In this document: piece by piece, positions 9,732 to 18,832 of the stretch
How positions within the stretch are numbered: position 1 is the first letter of the stretch
Layout of the letters: each line of letters begins with the position of its first letter
Assembly: GCF_018449575.1 (NCBI RefSeq)
Contig: NZ_JAAVUT010000007.1
Span: 124,001-188,000, forward strand
DNA: 64,000 bases
Source: Sodalis sp. dw_96
GTDB taxonomy: Bacteria; Pseudomonadota; Gammaproteobacteria; Enterobacterales; Enterobacteriaceae
Reading direction: 5' to 3'
The notes under the pieces: generated by a model
The model's input: the letters and a program-made list of their open reading frames with translations, nothing else
The model's database searches: none
Told to the model about the DNA's origin: nothing
Position numbers and translations under genes: made by a program

Positions 9732-11078
9732 ATGGATAAGTCTGATTTTTCCGGCGCGCCGACAGTGACCGATATGAAAGTGATTCCCGTGGCCGGCCAT
9801 GACAGCATGCTGATGAATATCGGCGGCGCCCACGGTGCCTTTTTCACCCGCAATATCGTTATCCTGACCGATAATGCCGGGCATACCGGCGTTGGCGAGG
9901 CACCCGGCGGCGAAGTCATTTTGAATACTCTGCTGGACGCCAGGCAGCGGGTGGTCGGACAGAAGCTCGCCACCCTGAACCGCATCGTCTATGACGTGCA
10001 TAAAGGCCATATCGGCCAGGATTTCGACTCTTTCGCCCAGGGCGCCTGGACCTTTGAGCTGCGGGTTAACGCCGTGGCGGCGCTGGAGGCCGCGCTGCTG
10101 GATTTGATGGGTCAGCATCTGGGTGTGCCGGTGGCCGAGCTGCTTGGCCCGGGCAAGCAGCGCGACAGCGTGCCGGTGCTGGGTTATCTGTTTTACGTCG
10201 GTGACAGAAAGCGTACCGACCTGCCCTACGAAGCCGGCCCGCAACAGGCATCCCATGACTGGTACCGTTTGCGCCGTGAGGAGGCCATGACCTCCGAGGC
10301 CATTGTGCGCCAGGCCGAGGCCGCGCAGGATCGTTATGGTTTTAAAGATTTCAAGCTGAAAGGCGGCGTGCTGGCGGGTGAACAGGAGATTGAAACGGTC
10401 ACCGCATTGGCCAAGCGTTTTCCCGACGCCCGCATAACCATTGATCCCAACGGCGCCTGGTCGCTGCGGGAGGCCATCGGTCTGTGCAAAAACATGCGGG
10501 GTATTCTGGCCTATGCCGAGGATCCCTGCGGTGCGGAACAGGGCTTCTCCGGCCGGGAGGTGATGGCGGAATTCAAGCGCGCCACCGGTTTGCCGGTGGC
10601 CACCAATATGATCGCCACCAACTGGCGTGAGCTAAACCATGCGGTGCAGCTCAATTCCATCGATATTCCCCTGGCCGACCCACACTTCTGGACATTGCAG
10701 GGGGCTATTCGCGTGGCGCAGTTATGTGATGAGTGGGGTTTGACCTGGGGCTGCCATTCCAATAATCATTTTGATATTTCCCTGGCGATGTTTATCCATG
10801 TGGGCGCCGCCGCGCCGGGTAAACCCACGGCGCTGGATACCCACTGGATTTGGCAGGAGGGCCAGCATCTCACCAAAGAGCCGCTGCAAATTGTCAACGG
10901 GGCGGTGGCGCTCGGCGATAAGCCGGGATTGGGCGTCGAGATCGATATGGCGTTAATCGAGAAGCAGCATGAGCTGTATAAGCGGATGCCTTCCGGCGCC
11001 CGAAATGACGCGGCGGCCATGCAGTATCTGATTCCGGGCTGGACATTCGATAAGAAAAGGCCGGCGCTGGTGCGGTAG
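9732..11078 (+). CDS. gudX: Glucarate dehydratase-related protein
   Basis: Enolase-superfamily paralogue of GudD, 448 residues. It keeps KLKGG (near 217), [25 protein letters not shown] and [12 protein letters not shown]. It differs from GudD in the stretch [19 protein letters not shown] and in [19 protein letters not shown], which match E. coli GudX. E. coli GudX is known as a weakly active partner of GudD. Only the ATG at 9732 is in frame; it lies just after an AGGA. It is cotranscribed with gudP by position. Confidence 0.9.
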   Translation: MDKSDFSGAPTVTDMKVIPVAGHDSMLMNIGGAHGAFFTRNIVILTDNAGHTGVGEAPGGEVILNTLLDARQRVVGQKLATLNRIVYDVHKGHIGQDFDSFAQGAWTFELRVNAVAALEAALLDLMGQHLGVPVAELLGPGKQRDSVPVLGYLFYVGDRKRTDLPYEAGPQQASHDWYRLRREEAMTSEAIVRQAEAAQDRYGFKDFKLKGGVLAGEQEIETVTALAKRFPDARITIDPNGAWSLREAIGLCKNMRGILAYAEDPCGAEQGFSGREVMAEFKRATGLPVATNMIATNWRELNHAVQLNSIDIPLADPHFWTLQGAIRVAQLCDEWGLTWGCHSNNHFDISLAMFIHVGAAAPGKPTALDTHWIWQEGQHLTKEPLQIVNGAVALGDKPGLGVEIDMALIEKQHELYKRMPSGARNDAAAMQYLIPGWTFDKKRPALVR

Positions 11079-11090
11079 CATGAGCATGGT

Positions 11091-11244
11091 CACCCTTAAA
11101 CACGTAGGGTTCAATTTCGGTGATAGCGGGCCTACCATGCTGTGGGGCGCTCGGTCGGGCAGAAAAACCATGCCCGATTCGACCCCATCAGCATGGTCTC
11201 CCTTTAACACGTCCTTTGCACGTTCGACGATTGCGGGCCTGACA
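11091..11244. repeat. 107-bp intergenic repeat, one full and one partial unit
   Basis: The first unit spans 11091-11197 (107 bp) and the second begins at 11198 with CTCCCTTTAAC and is incomplete. The unit contains the hairpin TCGGGCA/TGCCCGA and matches the units at 22803-22985 and 38220-38640. It lies between the convergent ends of gudX and cdaR. Confidence 0.75.
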
Positions 11245-11261
11245 TGCCTTTCATCCGATTC

Positions 11262-12419
11262 TCAGGCCTCATCATCCAGCTGCAATGCGACATAGAGCAG
11301 CAGGCGATCGTCGAAATTGGCCAGATCCAGGCCGGTCATTTCCGAAATCCGATTCAAGCGGTACTCCAGAGTATTACGGTGGATGAACAACGCCTTCGAC
11401 GTGGGGGTCGGCTGTACATTGTGGCGAAACCAGGCAATCAGCGTGCGGCGCAACAGGCCGTTATTGTCCATCGCCTTTAGCTTGGCCAGCGGACGCACCA
11501 GTTCACTGGCCTGCCAGCCGCCGCGCAGGCTATCCAGCAGTACCGGCAGCATCAGGTCCGGATAAAAATAGCAGCGCTGATCCGGCAGCCGCTGTTTGCC
11601 CACCGCCATGGTGGTGCGGGCGGTACGCCAGGAGCGCGCGATACCGCCAGCACCGGGGAAATAGTTGCCCAGCGCGATACGCACCCGCAGGCGGCTGCTT
11701 TCCGTCATGCGGGAAAACAGGGTGTCGACCCGGCGGCGATGCTCTTCCGCATCCCAGCGCCCATGGCCGTTCAGGGCCGGTTTCAGCACCACCATTTCGG
11801 TGAGGGAGACGATGGCTATCAGGTTATCCCGCTCCGGCGTGGTCAAGAGGGTTTGCAACTGTTGCAGCTCCGCCATGGCGCTGTCCACACCGAATTGGCC
11901 GCTGTCCACTTCCACCACCGCCGCAACCCGCGGCTGGTTGATATCGATCCCCAACCGCTGCGCCCATTCGATTAACGCCGGCGTCACCTCTTCGGCGCGG
12001 ATCAGGTTCAGCACCAGTTCTTCCCGCAGCCGGCTGTCCTGCGCCAGCATATGCAGCAACCGGGCCTGTTCCAGCATCATTTCCGCCGTCATACACACCA
12101 GTTCACCGTACTGGCGCAGCTGGCTGGGATTGCCGGTCAAGCCGATAACGCCCACGATATTGCCGTCGATTTTCAGCGGCAGATTAATCCCCGGGCGAAC
12201 GCCGTGCAGATGCCGCGCCACGCCGTCGTCGATGTCTACCACACGAGCCTGGGACAAGGCCAGCAGCGCGCCTTCGTGCAATTCGCCGACACGGTCTTCG
12301 TCGCCGCTGCCGATTATGCGGCCCCTAGCGTCCATAACATTGATATTGCTGTCGATGATCTGCATGGTCCTTGCCACAATTTCTTGCGCCAATCTCGCAT
12401 CGAGATGATATGTAGCCAT
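11262..12419 (-). CDS. cdaR: Sugar-diacid-responsive transcriptional activator
   Basis: Activates the gar and gud genes and its own gene in response to glycerate/sugar diacids. From the ATG at 12419 it has 385 residues, the same as E. coli CdaR. N-terminal diacid-recognition domain: IIDSNINVMDARGRIIGSGD (near 21) and ARHLHGVRPGINLPL. C-terminal PucR-type helix-turn-helix: TSKALFIHRNTLEYRLNRI (near 346). An in-frame ATG 18 nt upstream (12437) has a better ribosome site (AAAGGG), so the first six residues are uncertain. It lies downstream of degP as in E. coli, but here all its target genes are beside it. Confidence 0.94.
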   Translation of the reverse strand: MATYHLDARLAQEIVARTMQIIDSNINVMDARGRIIGSGDEDRVGELHEGALLALSQARVVDIDDGVARHLHGVRPGINLPLKIDGNIVGVIGLTGNPSQLRQYGELVCMTAEMMLEQARLLHMLAQDSRLREELVLNLIRAEEVTPALIEWAQRLGIDINQPRVAAVVEVDSGQFGVDSAMAELQQLQTLLTTPERDNLIAIVSLTEMVVLKPALNGHGRWDAEEHRRRVDTLFSRMTESSRLRVRIALGNYFPGAGGIARSWRTARTTMAVGKQRLPDQRCYFYPDLMLPVLLDSLRGGWQASELVRPLAKLKAMDNNGLLRRTLIAWFRHNVQPTPTSKALFIHRNTLEYRLNRISEMTGLDLANFDDRLLLYVALQLDDEA

Positions 12420-12478
12420 CCTGTTCATGCCCCTCATTAAGCCCTTTGCACTAGCATACCCATTGATAAGGCGACATT

Positions 12479-12496
12479 CATTGTGCAAATGCATAA
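12479..12496. promoter_or_regulatory. Candidate CdaR box upstream of cdaR
   Basis: CATTGTGCAAATGCATAA, 60 bp upstream of the cdaR start. It is the reference site for the four other candidates and would fit autoregulation, which is known for E. coli cdaR. Confidence 0.55.
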
Positions 12497-12543
12497 AGAG
12501 CAGCTTTACCCGCTTAATTTGTGCTGGATATCACATTCCAGGT

Positions 12544-12568
12544 AAAAAAACAGCGCCCGGAGGCGCTA
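12544..12568 (-). terminator. Rho-independent terminator of degP
   Basis: On the minus strand the stem AGCGCC/GGCGCT (12552-12567) is followed by seven T. A second stem with the same arms but no T-run sits next to the degP stop, and the 165-bp element lies between the two. Confidence 0.75.
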
Positions 12569-12733
12569 TGAGCTTGTTGACAAAGTGCCCGGCCGAGCCA
12601 GGCTGCTAGAACGTAAATACGCCGTAAATCCATCCATGGAGGCTCGATCCGCGCCATCCCTGGCGCGGACGGTTTACTATTCTAGCAGCCTGTCCCGTCT
12701 CATAGACTCCAAATACGTTTGTCATTAGTCTGA
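12569..12733. repeat. 165-bp palindromic element, copy 2
   Basis: Same length as the copy at 6294-6458 and closely similar in inverted orientation. It shares the ends TGACAAACGTA and TTTGTCAA, the paired GCTGC/GCAGC-containing arms and the central GATCCGCGCCATCCCTGGCG block. It lies between degP and cdaR and encodes no protein. Confidence 0.8.
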
Positions 12734-12734
12734 C

Positions 12735-12750
12735 AGCGCCATATGGCGCT
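12735..12750 (-). terminator. Gene-proximal hairpin of degP, no T-run
   Basis: AGCGCCATATGGCGCT is a perfect palindrome 6 bp after the degP stop. Its arms equal those of the T-tailed terminator on the other side of the 165-bp element. Confidence 0.45.
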
Positions 12751-12756
12751 GTGATC

Positions 12757-14190
12757 TTATTGCGCCAGCAGATAGATAGTGGTATCGCCGCGCTGGATGT
12801 TCAGGGCCAGCACCGAGGGTTTGGTGTCGAGAATCTTGCGCAAATCCCCCATGTTCTGCACCGGCTGCTGGTTGACGCCCAGAATGATATCGCCTTTTTT
12901 CAGGCCGATACGCGCCGCGGTGCTGCCGGGCTTGACGTTATCCACTTTCACCCCTTTCACATCGCCGGTTTGGACATTGCTCAATTCCGCGCCTTCGATA
13001 CCGGTGAAGATGTTTGAGGAATCCAGCTGCGGCTGGCTGCTCTGTTCCAGGGTAACCACCACCGTCACCGGTTTGCCGTCACGCAGCAAGCCCAGAGAGA
13101 CCTTGGTGCCCACCGGCATGGAGCTGACATCGGCCCGGAAAGCGGCAAAGCTGCTGATGGCCTTGCCGTTCATGGTGACAATGACGTCCCCGGCTTTCAC
13201 CCCGGCCTTGTCCGCAGCCGATTTCGGCAGTACCTGGCTGACAAATGCACCGCGTTGAGCGTCCACTTTCATAGCTTTCGCCAGTTCGGAATTCAACTCG
13301 GTGCCCATGATGCCCACTTCGCCACGCCTGACCTGACCGTATTCCACCATCTGCGCGGTGAGGTTCTTCACCATATTGCTCGGGATGGCGAAACCGATGC
13401 CGATATTGCCGCCGTCCGGCGCCAATATGGCGGTGTTGATACCGATCAGTTCACCGTTCAGATTAACCAGCGCGCCGCCGGAATTACCGCGGTTAATCGC
13501 CGCATCGGTCTGGATGAAGTTTTCATAATTCTCGATATTCAGGCCGCTGCGTCCCAGGGCGGAAACAATCCCGGAGGTGGCGGTTTCCCCCAGGCCGTAA
13601 GGGTTTCCGATGGCGACGGTATAGTCCCCTACCCGCAGTTGATCCGAATCGGCCATTTTGATGGCGGTCAGATTTTTAAAATCGATAAGCTGCACCAGGG
13701 CCAAATCCGAACGGGGATCCCTGCCGATGATCTTGGCGTCGAATTTGCGGCCGTCATACAGCTGGACCTGAATTTTAGTGGCATCGTTCACCACATGATT
13801 GTTGGTGACCACATAGCCTTTTTCCGCATTGATGATCACGCCCGCGCCCAAGGCCATGAATTTCTCCCTGGCCGGCGGGGTATTATTATCGCCGCCACCA
13901 CCGTTGCCCTGGCACAAAGGCGAACCCTGAAAAGGTGAGCCATCCTGGCACAGCGGGGAGTCCTGGCCGAAAAATTGCTGGAATTGTTGCGGCACCCGCG
14001 ACGAATTCACCGCCGTGCTGCCTTCCACGCTAATGCTAACAACTGAAGGCATTACCTTTTCCAGCATCGGAGCCAGACTCGGCAGTTGCTGGTTGGTCGA
14101 GGCGGTTTCCGCCGCAAAAGCGGAAACGGAGTTTAGCGCCAGCCCTAAACTTAACGCCATTGCACTTAGGACCAAATTCATTCTTTTCAT
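12757..14190 (-). CDS. degP: Periplasmic serine protease/chaperone DegP
   Basis: Degrades and holds misfolded envelope proteins in the periplasm. It has 477 residues (E. coli 474). Residues 1-27 are a signal peptide ending in SAFAAET. The catalytic triad is His in TNNHVV (near 133), Asp in DPRSDLAL (near 160) and Ser in NRGNSGGAL (near 237). Two PDZ domains follow (about 285-375 and 390-475). The LA-loop region is rich in Cys and Gly (CQDGSPF, CQGNGGGG). The start is taken as MKRMNL; a second in-frame ATG lies three codons later. A sigma-E-type promoter lies upstream. Confidence 0.97.
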   Translation of the reverse strand: MKRMNLVLSAMALSLGLALNSVSAFAAETASTNQQLPSLAPMLEKVMPSVVSISVEGSTAVNSSRVPQQFQQFFGQDSPLCQDGSPFQGSPLCQGNGGGGDNNTPPAREKFMALGAGVIINAEKGYVVTNNHVVNDATKIQVQLYDGRKFDAKIIGRDPRSDLALVQLIDFKNLTAIKMADSDQLRVGDYTVAIGNPYGLGETATSGIVSALGRSGLNIENYENFIQTDAAINRGNSGGALVNLNGELIGINTAILAPDGGNIGIGFAIPSNMVKNLTAQMVEYGQVRRGEVGIMGTELNSELAKAMKVDAQRGAFVSQVLPKSAADKAGVKAGDVIVTMNGKAISSFAAFRADVSSMPVGTKVSLGLLRDGKPVTVVVTLEQSSQPQLDSSNIFTGIEGAELSNVQTGDVKGVKVDNVKPGSTAARIGLKKGDIILGVNQQPVQNMGDLRKILDTKPSVLALNIQRGDTTIYLLAQ

Positions 14191-14261
14191 TTAACGTTGT
14201 CTCGACTTTTAGTATTAGTAGTACCAGATAATGATTCGAACCGACAGCTGTGGTCATTATG

Positions 14262-14288
14262 TGAGAGTAATGAAATAACACGAAGTTC
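14262..14288 (-). promoter_or_regulatory. Sigma-E-type promoter of degP
   Basis: On the minus strand GAACTT, a 16-nt spacer, then TCTCA. This is the RpoE pattern (GAACTT/TCTGA) with one mismatch, about 70 bp upstream of the degP start. DegP is a classical sigma-E target. Confidence 0.7.
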
Positions 14289-14357
14289 AGCAGACTAAAA
14301 AACGCAATGGTAAATAATTATTGGCCGGCTTTACAAAACTCGGCACTGCTGGCCGGC

Positions 14358-15872
14358 TCACTCCGCCGCCATTAATCGACGATATTCATCCCACGCATAA
14401 AGGTCAGTCATACCACTAATATAGTCCTGGATTAGCCGCGCCCGATAATAAAATTCCATCATCGATTGCTGCCGTTGCGGATACTGGTTTAATTGAGCAA
14501 CCGCCTCACCATATGCCAGGCGATGTTTAGTGGATAATTTGTGGAACAGCCGGGTGGGAATCATATAATCACGATGGTAATCCATGGCCGCGAGGTCGGT
14601 GAAAGCCTGGCGCGGCATCTCAAGCAGGGGGTTGTAGATTTCCAGCAAACCGCTGATAACCCGATACCCTTGCAGTTCAAGCTGCTCAACCTCCGGATGG
14701 TTAAAGACATGTTTAAACGCCACCCCTTTGAATATTTTAAGCAGCCGATAGGCCGGGCTTGAGTCCTCCAATAATCCCTGATTAAAGGATCCGTCAAATA
14801 TTGTCGCCAGATTGTCAAGAAAACGCTGTGCCGCATGGGGCACCAGACTGGCAACGGTATTTACCCGTAAATACATAAAAAACTGATCGCCGCTGCGTAA
14901 CCCTTGATTACGCATTATCTTTTCGAAAGCCTGCCCAATCACCTGCTGGAATAGATCGCCTTTTTTTACCTCGCCCCATTCCTGTAAGAGATGGTTATAT
15001 AATTGCTCTACGGTAAATATCTTTTTTTCCACCGCATCTTCCAAATCGGCAATGCAATAGGAAATATCGTCGGCGGCTTCCATAATATAGGTTAGCGGAA
15101 ACCGATGGTGCTCACCTAACGCCAATTGATCGCGCAATGTGTTGATATAGGCTTCTTCCGCCAGATAATAGCCCGGTTTTTTCATCAGATAGCTGAATTC
15201 GGCCGGTACCGGCCCCTGCCAGTAGGCCGGGCGGGTATATTTCAGGACGCAGCCCACCTGGGCATAGGTCAGGTTGAGTTTAAGCAGGCTGTGCACCATG
15301 CGGATAGCCTGGGCATTGCCTTCAAAATGGCACAGATCGAGGCGGATTCGCGCTCGCAAAGCGTTGTCGTCGGTTTCGCCGGCACGCAGGCGCAGAATCT
15401 CCACCTGGCAGCGATCGTTGCCCTGAACTTCGTTGCCCAAACCGGCGATATCCAGACGACGGCCGAACCAGTCGTTAATCGCCGCCTCGCCAAAATGGCC
15501 GAACGGCGGGTTACCGATGTCGTGCATCAGGCAAGCCATCTCAACGATGCTTTCACAAGGGGCTTCGAGCTGCGACAGCCCCAGTTCCTCAATGCGCCGT
15601 TCGCTCTTGAGCTGATGGAAAATCTCTTTGACGATATGCCGACCCACCTGCTGAACTTCCAGGGAATGGGTCAGCCGCGACCTTACCGCCGCATTGCGTT
15701 CAAGGGGAAAGACCTGGGTTTTCTGCTGCAGGCGGCGAATGGCGGCGGAATTGATGATGCGTCCGCGATCGCTTTCAAACTGGCGGATGACGGCATATTC
15801 GTCCTCGGCGACGATGGGTTGACCGGAAGGGCGCTGAAAACTCAGTTTCTTGCGAAAGTCGATTGCGGACAT
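14358..15872 (-). CDS. dgt: Deoxyguanosine triphosphate triphosphohydrolase
   Basis: Hydrolyses dGTP to deoxyguanosine and triphosphate. From the ATG at 15872 it has 504 residues (E. coli 505), with GGGGA 5 nt upstream. The longer frame up to 15935 does not resemble the family. HD-domain metal ligands are visible: [12 protein letters not shown] (near 65), [16 protein letters not shown] (near 114) and [19 protein letters not shown] (near 265). [21 protein letters not shown] near 33 is the conserved N-terminal block. It is upstream of degP on the same strand, as in E. coli. Confidence 0.95.
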   Translation of the reverse strand: MSAIDFRKKLSFQRPSGQPIVAEDEYAVIRQFESDRGRIINSAAIRRLQQKTQVFPLERNAAVRSRLTHSLEVQQVGRHIVKEIFHQLKSERRIEELGLSQLEAPCESIVEMACLMHDIGNPPFGHFGEAAINDWFGRRLDIAGLGNEVQGNDRCQVEILRLRAGETDDNALRARIRLDLCHFEGNAQAIRMVHSLLKLNLTYAQVGCVLKYTRPAYWQGPVPAEFSYLMKKPGYYLAEEAYINTLRDQLALGEHHRFPLTYIMEAADDISYCIADLEDAVEKKIFTVEQLYNHLLQEWGEVKKGDLFQQVIGQAFEKIMRNQGLRSGDQFFMYLRVNTVASLVPHAAQRFLDNLATIFDGSFNQGLLEDSSPAYRLLKIFKGVAFKHVFNHPEVEQLELQGYRVISGLLEIYNPLLEMPRQAFTDLAAMDYHRDYMIPTRLFHKLSTKHRLAYGEAVAQLNQYPQRQQSMMEFYYRARLIQDYISGMTDLYAWDEYRRLMAAE

Positions 15873-16046
15873 CATGTTCCCCGATTCTGTTCCTGAGCTA
15901 CCGTGATACCCATAGCAGAGGTTAAATGCAACCACGGCGGCAATTATTTCCCGCCCCCGGACATGATAGAATGCCGGAACTTACCCCTGGGGTAAATTAT
16001 CATCCATGTTGGATATCAGAAATTTTTTAACAGTAAGGGCAATGAA

Positions 16047-16748
16047 ATGAGAGTTGGCATTATCGGCGCGATGGAACAGGAAGTCGCCTTGCTGCGTGAC
16101 CTGATTGAGGATCGGACCACCTGGCAAAAAGCGGGATGTGAAATCTACAGCGGCCGGCTGCATGGCGTCGAAGTGGTGCTGTTGAAATCCGGTATCGGCA
16201 AAGTCTCCGCCGCCCTGGGCACCACTCTGCTGTTGGATCATTACCAGCCCGACTTCGTCATCAACACCGGCTCCGCCGGCGGTTTGGCCAGCTCCCTGCA
16301 GGTAGGGGACATCGTGGTGTCCACAGAGGTTCGTTATCATGACGTGGACGTCACCGCCTTCGGCTACGAGCCGGGACAAATGGCCCAATCCCCTGCGGCA
16401 TTTCCCGCCGATGCCTCGCTGGTGGCCCTGGCGGAAAAGTGCATCACCCGGCTGGACCTGCGGGCGGTACGCGGCCTGGTGGTGAGCGGCGATGCGTTTA
16501 TCAACGGCGCGCAGCCCCTTAGCCGCATCCGCACCCTCTTCCCTCAGGCTATCGCGGTGGAAATGGAAGCCACGGCCATTGCCCATGTCTGCCATCAGTT
16601 CGTGGTGCCCTTTGTTGTGGTGCGGGCCATTTCCGATGTGGCGGACCGGGCTTCCCATCTCAGCTTCGACGAGTTTTTGGCGGTGGCGGCAAAACAGTCC
16701 AGCCGTCTGGTCGACACTATGGTAGGCGCCCTGGCCGGGCGAGGGTAA
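16047..16748 (+). CDS. mtn: 5'-methylthioadenosine/S-adenosylhomocysteine nucleosidase
   Basis: Removes adenine from methylthioadenosine, S-adenosylhomocysteine and 5'-deoxyadenosine in the methyl and autoinducer-2 cycles. It has 233 residues (E. coli 232). Catalytic residues are visible: Glu12 in GAMEQE, Glu in [10 protein letters not shown] (near 174) and Asp in ISDVAD (near 197). Its stop codon overlaps the btuF start (TAATG), so mtn, btuF and yadS form one operon, divergent from dgt. Confidence 0.97.
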   Translation: MRVGIIGAMEQEVALLRDLIEDRTTWQKAGCEIYSGRLHGVEVVLLKSGIGKVSAALGTTLLLDHYQPDFVINTGSAGGLASSLQVGDIVVSTEVRYHDVDVTAFGYEPGQMAQSPAAFPADASLVALAEKCITRLDLRAVRGLVVSGDAFINGAQPLSRIRTLFPQAIAVEMEATAIAHVCHQFVVPFVVVRAISDVADRASHLSFDEFLAVAAKQSSRLVDTMVGALAGRG

Positions 16749-17605
16749 TGTTATTGATGCCCCGGCACGCCGGATACCTGCTGCTGCTGTTACTCCTCGC
16801 GCCCTCGGTTTGGGCGGCGCACCGGGTGATAAGCCTGGCCCCTCATACCACCGAATTGGCCTATGCGGCCGGGATGGGCAGCGTGCTGGTGGCGGCCAGC
16901 GCCTGGTCGGACTACCCGCCGGAGGCCAAAAAGCTCGAGCAGGTCGCCTCCTGGCAAGGCATCAATCTTGAGCGGATTCTTGCGTTGAAACCGGATCTGA
17001 TCCTGGCCTGGCGCGGGGGAAATCCGCAGCGGCAGTTGGATCAGCTCGCCGCATTCGGAATCCCGATCATTTATATCGATCCGCTCACAGTGGAGGACAT
17101 CGCCAAATCCCTGGACCAACTGGCCGGCTATAGCCCCCACCCGGAACAGGCCCATCGGGCGGCGCGGACCCTCCGCCAACAGGCGGCGGATTTGAAAAAA
17201 CGCTATGCCGCCAACAGGACGATCCGGGTGTTTATGCAGTTCGGCAATCAGCCTTTGTTTACCGCCGGCAAGCAGACATTGCAGAACCAGATCCTCGGTT
17301 TATGCAACGCACGTAATATTTTCGACGACAGCCCGGTGCCCTGGCCGCAGGTCAGCCGCGAACAGGTGCTTATCCGTAAACCGCAGGCCATCGTGACCAC
17401 CGGCGACGATGGGCGCATTCCCCTGGTTAAGGCCTTTTGGCAACCGCAATTGAAGGTGCCGGTTATCGCCCTCAACGAGGATTGGTTCAATCGCAGCGGG
17501 CCGCGCATCATGCTGGCGGCGGAGCAGCTTTGCCGGACATTGGCGGCACGCGATCCCCAGGGTCAGGAGACTACCCTGGCCGCGAAAGTTTCAGGTGTAC
17601 ATTGA
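16748..17605 (+). CDS. btuF: Vitamin B12 periplasmic binding protein
   Basis: Delivers cobalamin to the BtuCD ABC importer. It has 285 residues, slightly longer than E. coli BtuF (266). An N-terminal signal peptide ([18 protein letters not shown]) is followed by [16 protein letters not shown]. Other family blocks are [21 protein letters not shown] (about 75-95) and [12 protein letters not shown] (near 197). An ATG four codons downstream is an alternative start. It overlaps mtn by 1 nt and yadS by 1 nt. Confidence 0.93.
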   Translation: MLLMPRHAGYLLLLLLLAPSVWAAHRVISLAPHTTELAYAAGMGSVLVAASAWSDYPPEAKKLEQVASWQGINLERILALKPDLILAWRGGNPQRQLDQLAAFGIPIIYIDPLTVEDIAKSLDQLAGYSPHPEQAHRAARTLRQQAADLKKRYAANRTIRVFMQFGNQPLFTAGKQTLQNQILGLCNARNIFDDSPVPWPQVSREQVLIRKPQAIVTTGDDGRIPLVKAFWQPQLKVPVIALNEDWFNRSGPRIMLAAEQLCRTLAARDPQGQETTLAAKVSGVH

Positions 17606-18216
17606 TGTTGGGTATTTTGGATATTCTGGGCACGGCGGTTTTTGCCATTTCTGGCGTCCTGCTGGCGGGAAAGCTGCGTATGGATCCCTTCGGCGTACTG
17701 GTGCTGGGGGTGGTAACGGCCATCGGCGGCGGCACCATCCGGGATATGGCCCTGAACAACGGCCCGGTATTCTGGGTGAAGGATCCCACCGATCTGGTGG
17801 TGGCGATGGTGACCTGTTTTGTCACCATCATGGTGGTAAGGCAACCCCGTCATCTACCGGCCTGGATCCTGCCGGTGCTGGATGCCATCGGGCTGGCGGT
17901 CTTTGTCGGCATCGGCGTGAATAAAGCCTTTGCCGGCGGCACCGGCCCGCTGGTGGCGGTGTGCATGGGAGTTATCACCGGGGTCGGCGGCGGCATACTG
18001 CGCGACGTGCTGGCGCGGGAAATCCCGATGATCCTGCGTACCGAAATTTACGCCACCGCCTGTATCGCCGGCGGCATTGTCCACGCTACCGCTTTTCATA
18101 CTTTTCAGATGGATGCGCAGCACGCGTCGGTCCTGGGCATGGCCGTTACCCTGATAATCAGGCTGGCGGCGATCCGCTGGCATTTAAAGCTGCCGACCTT
18201 TGAACTGGATAAATGA
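17605..18216 (+). CDS. yadS: TRIC-family inner membrane protein
   Basis: Small membrane protein of the UPF0126/TRIC family, whose members are related to trimeric intracellular cation channels. From the ATG at 17605, overlapping the btuF stop as TGATG, it has 203 residues. It shows about seven hydrophobic segments in two similar halves. Each half carries a glycine motif, TAIGGGTIRDM near 40 and TGVGGGILRDVLA near 127, the hallmark of the family. The substrate in bacteria is not settled. It is the last gene of mtn-btuF-yadS. Confidence 0.9.
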   Translation: MLGILDILGTAVFAISGVLLAGKLRMDPFGVLVLGVVTAIGGGTIRDMALNNGPVFWVKDPTDLVVAMVTCFVTIMVVRQPRHLPAWILPVLDAIGLAVFVGIGVNKAFAGGTGPLVAVCMGVITGVGGGILRDVLAREIPMILRTEIYATACIAGGIVHATAFHTFQMDAQHASVLGMAVTLIIRLAAIRWHLKLPTFELDK

Positions 18217-18403
18217 CTTCGGGAGGTCAATGCGTTTGAATGATGACGCGTCCGGGGCAAGGATCGTATGTTCGAAGGAGGATTCGACTGGAACAGCGGT
18301 CGCTATCCTTAAAAGTCGACGCATCCATGCGTGAGCCGATGCGCGGAAATGCGCCAGCCCTCAGGATAAGAATCGGGATGGGTAACCGTTATCGCCCCTG
18401 GAT

Positions 18404-18748
18404 TTAAATGCTAAAGGACGAACCGCAGCCGCAGGTAGTCTTGGCGTTCGGGTTATTAACCACAAAGCGCGACCCTTCCAACCCTTCGGTATAATCCACC
18501 GAACCGCCCACCAGGTATTGCAGGCTCATCGGATCGACCACCAGCGCCACGCCCTGTTTTTCAATGGTCATGTCGTCTTCGTTAATCTTATCGTCAAAGG
18601 TGAACCCATACTGGAAGCCGCTGCAACCGCCGCCGGTAATGTAGACTCGCAGTTTCAGGTTCGGGTTCTCTTCATCCGCGATCAGGTTCTTGACTTTGCG
18701 CGCTGCTGCATCGGTAAATTGTAATGGCAATACCGCGGTTTCACTCAT
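18404..18748 (-). CDS. erpA: Iron-sulfur cluster insertion protein ErpA
   Basis: A-type carrier that hands Fe-S clusters to apoproteins such as those for isoprenoid synthesis. From the ATG at 18748 it has 114 residues, as in E. coli, with GGGAG 7 nt upstream. Three cluster cysteines are present: [11 protein letters not shown] (near 42) and TTCGCGSSF at the C-terminus. It lies between yadS and clcA, convergent with yadS. The 187 bp between them hold no feature I recognise. Confidence 0.95.
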   Translation of the reverse strand: MSETAVLPLQFTDAAARKVKNLIADEENPNLKLRVYITGGGCSGFQYGFTFDDKINEDDMTIEKQGVALVVDPMSLQYLVGGSVDYTEGLEGSRFVVNNPNAKTTCGCGSSFSI

Positions 18749-18832
18749 TAACTCACTCCCAAACATGGCCGTCAGGCTGAAGGCAAAACAACCTGATTAG
18801 TAATATGATTATCCCCTACCTGTCTTGAACGT

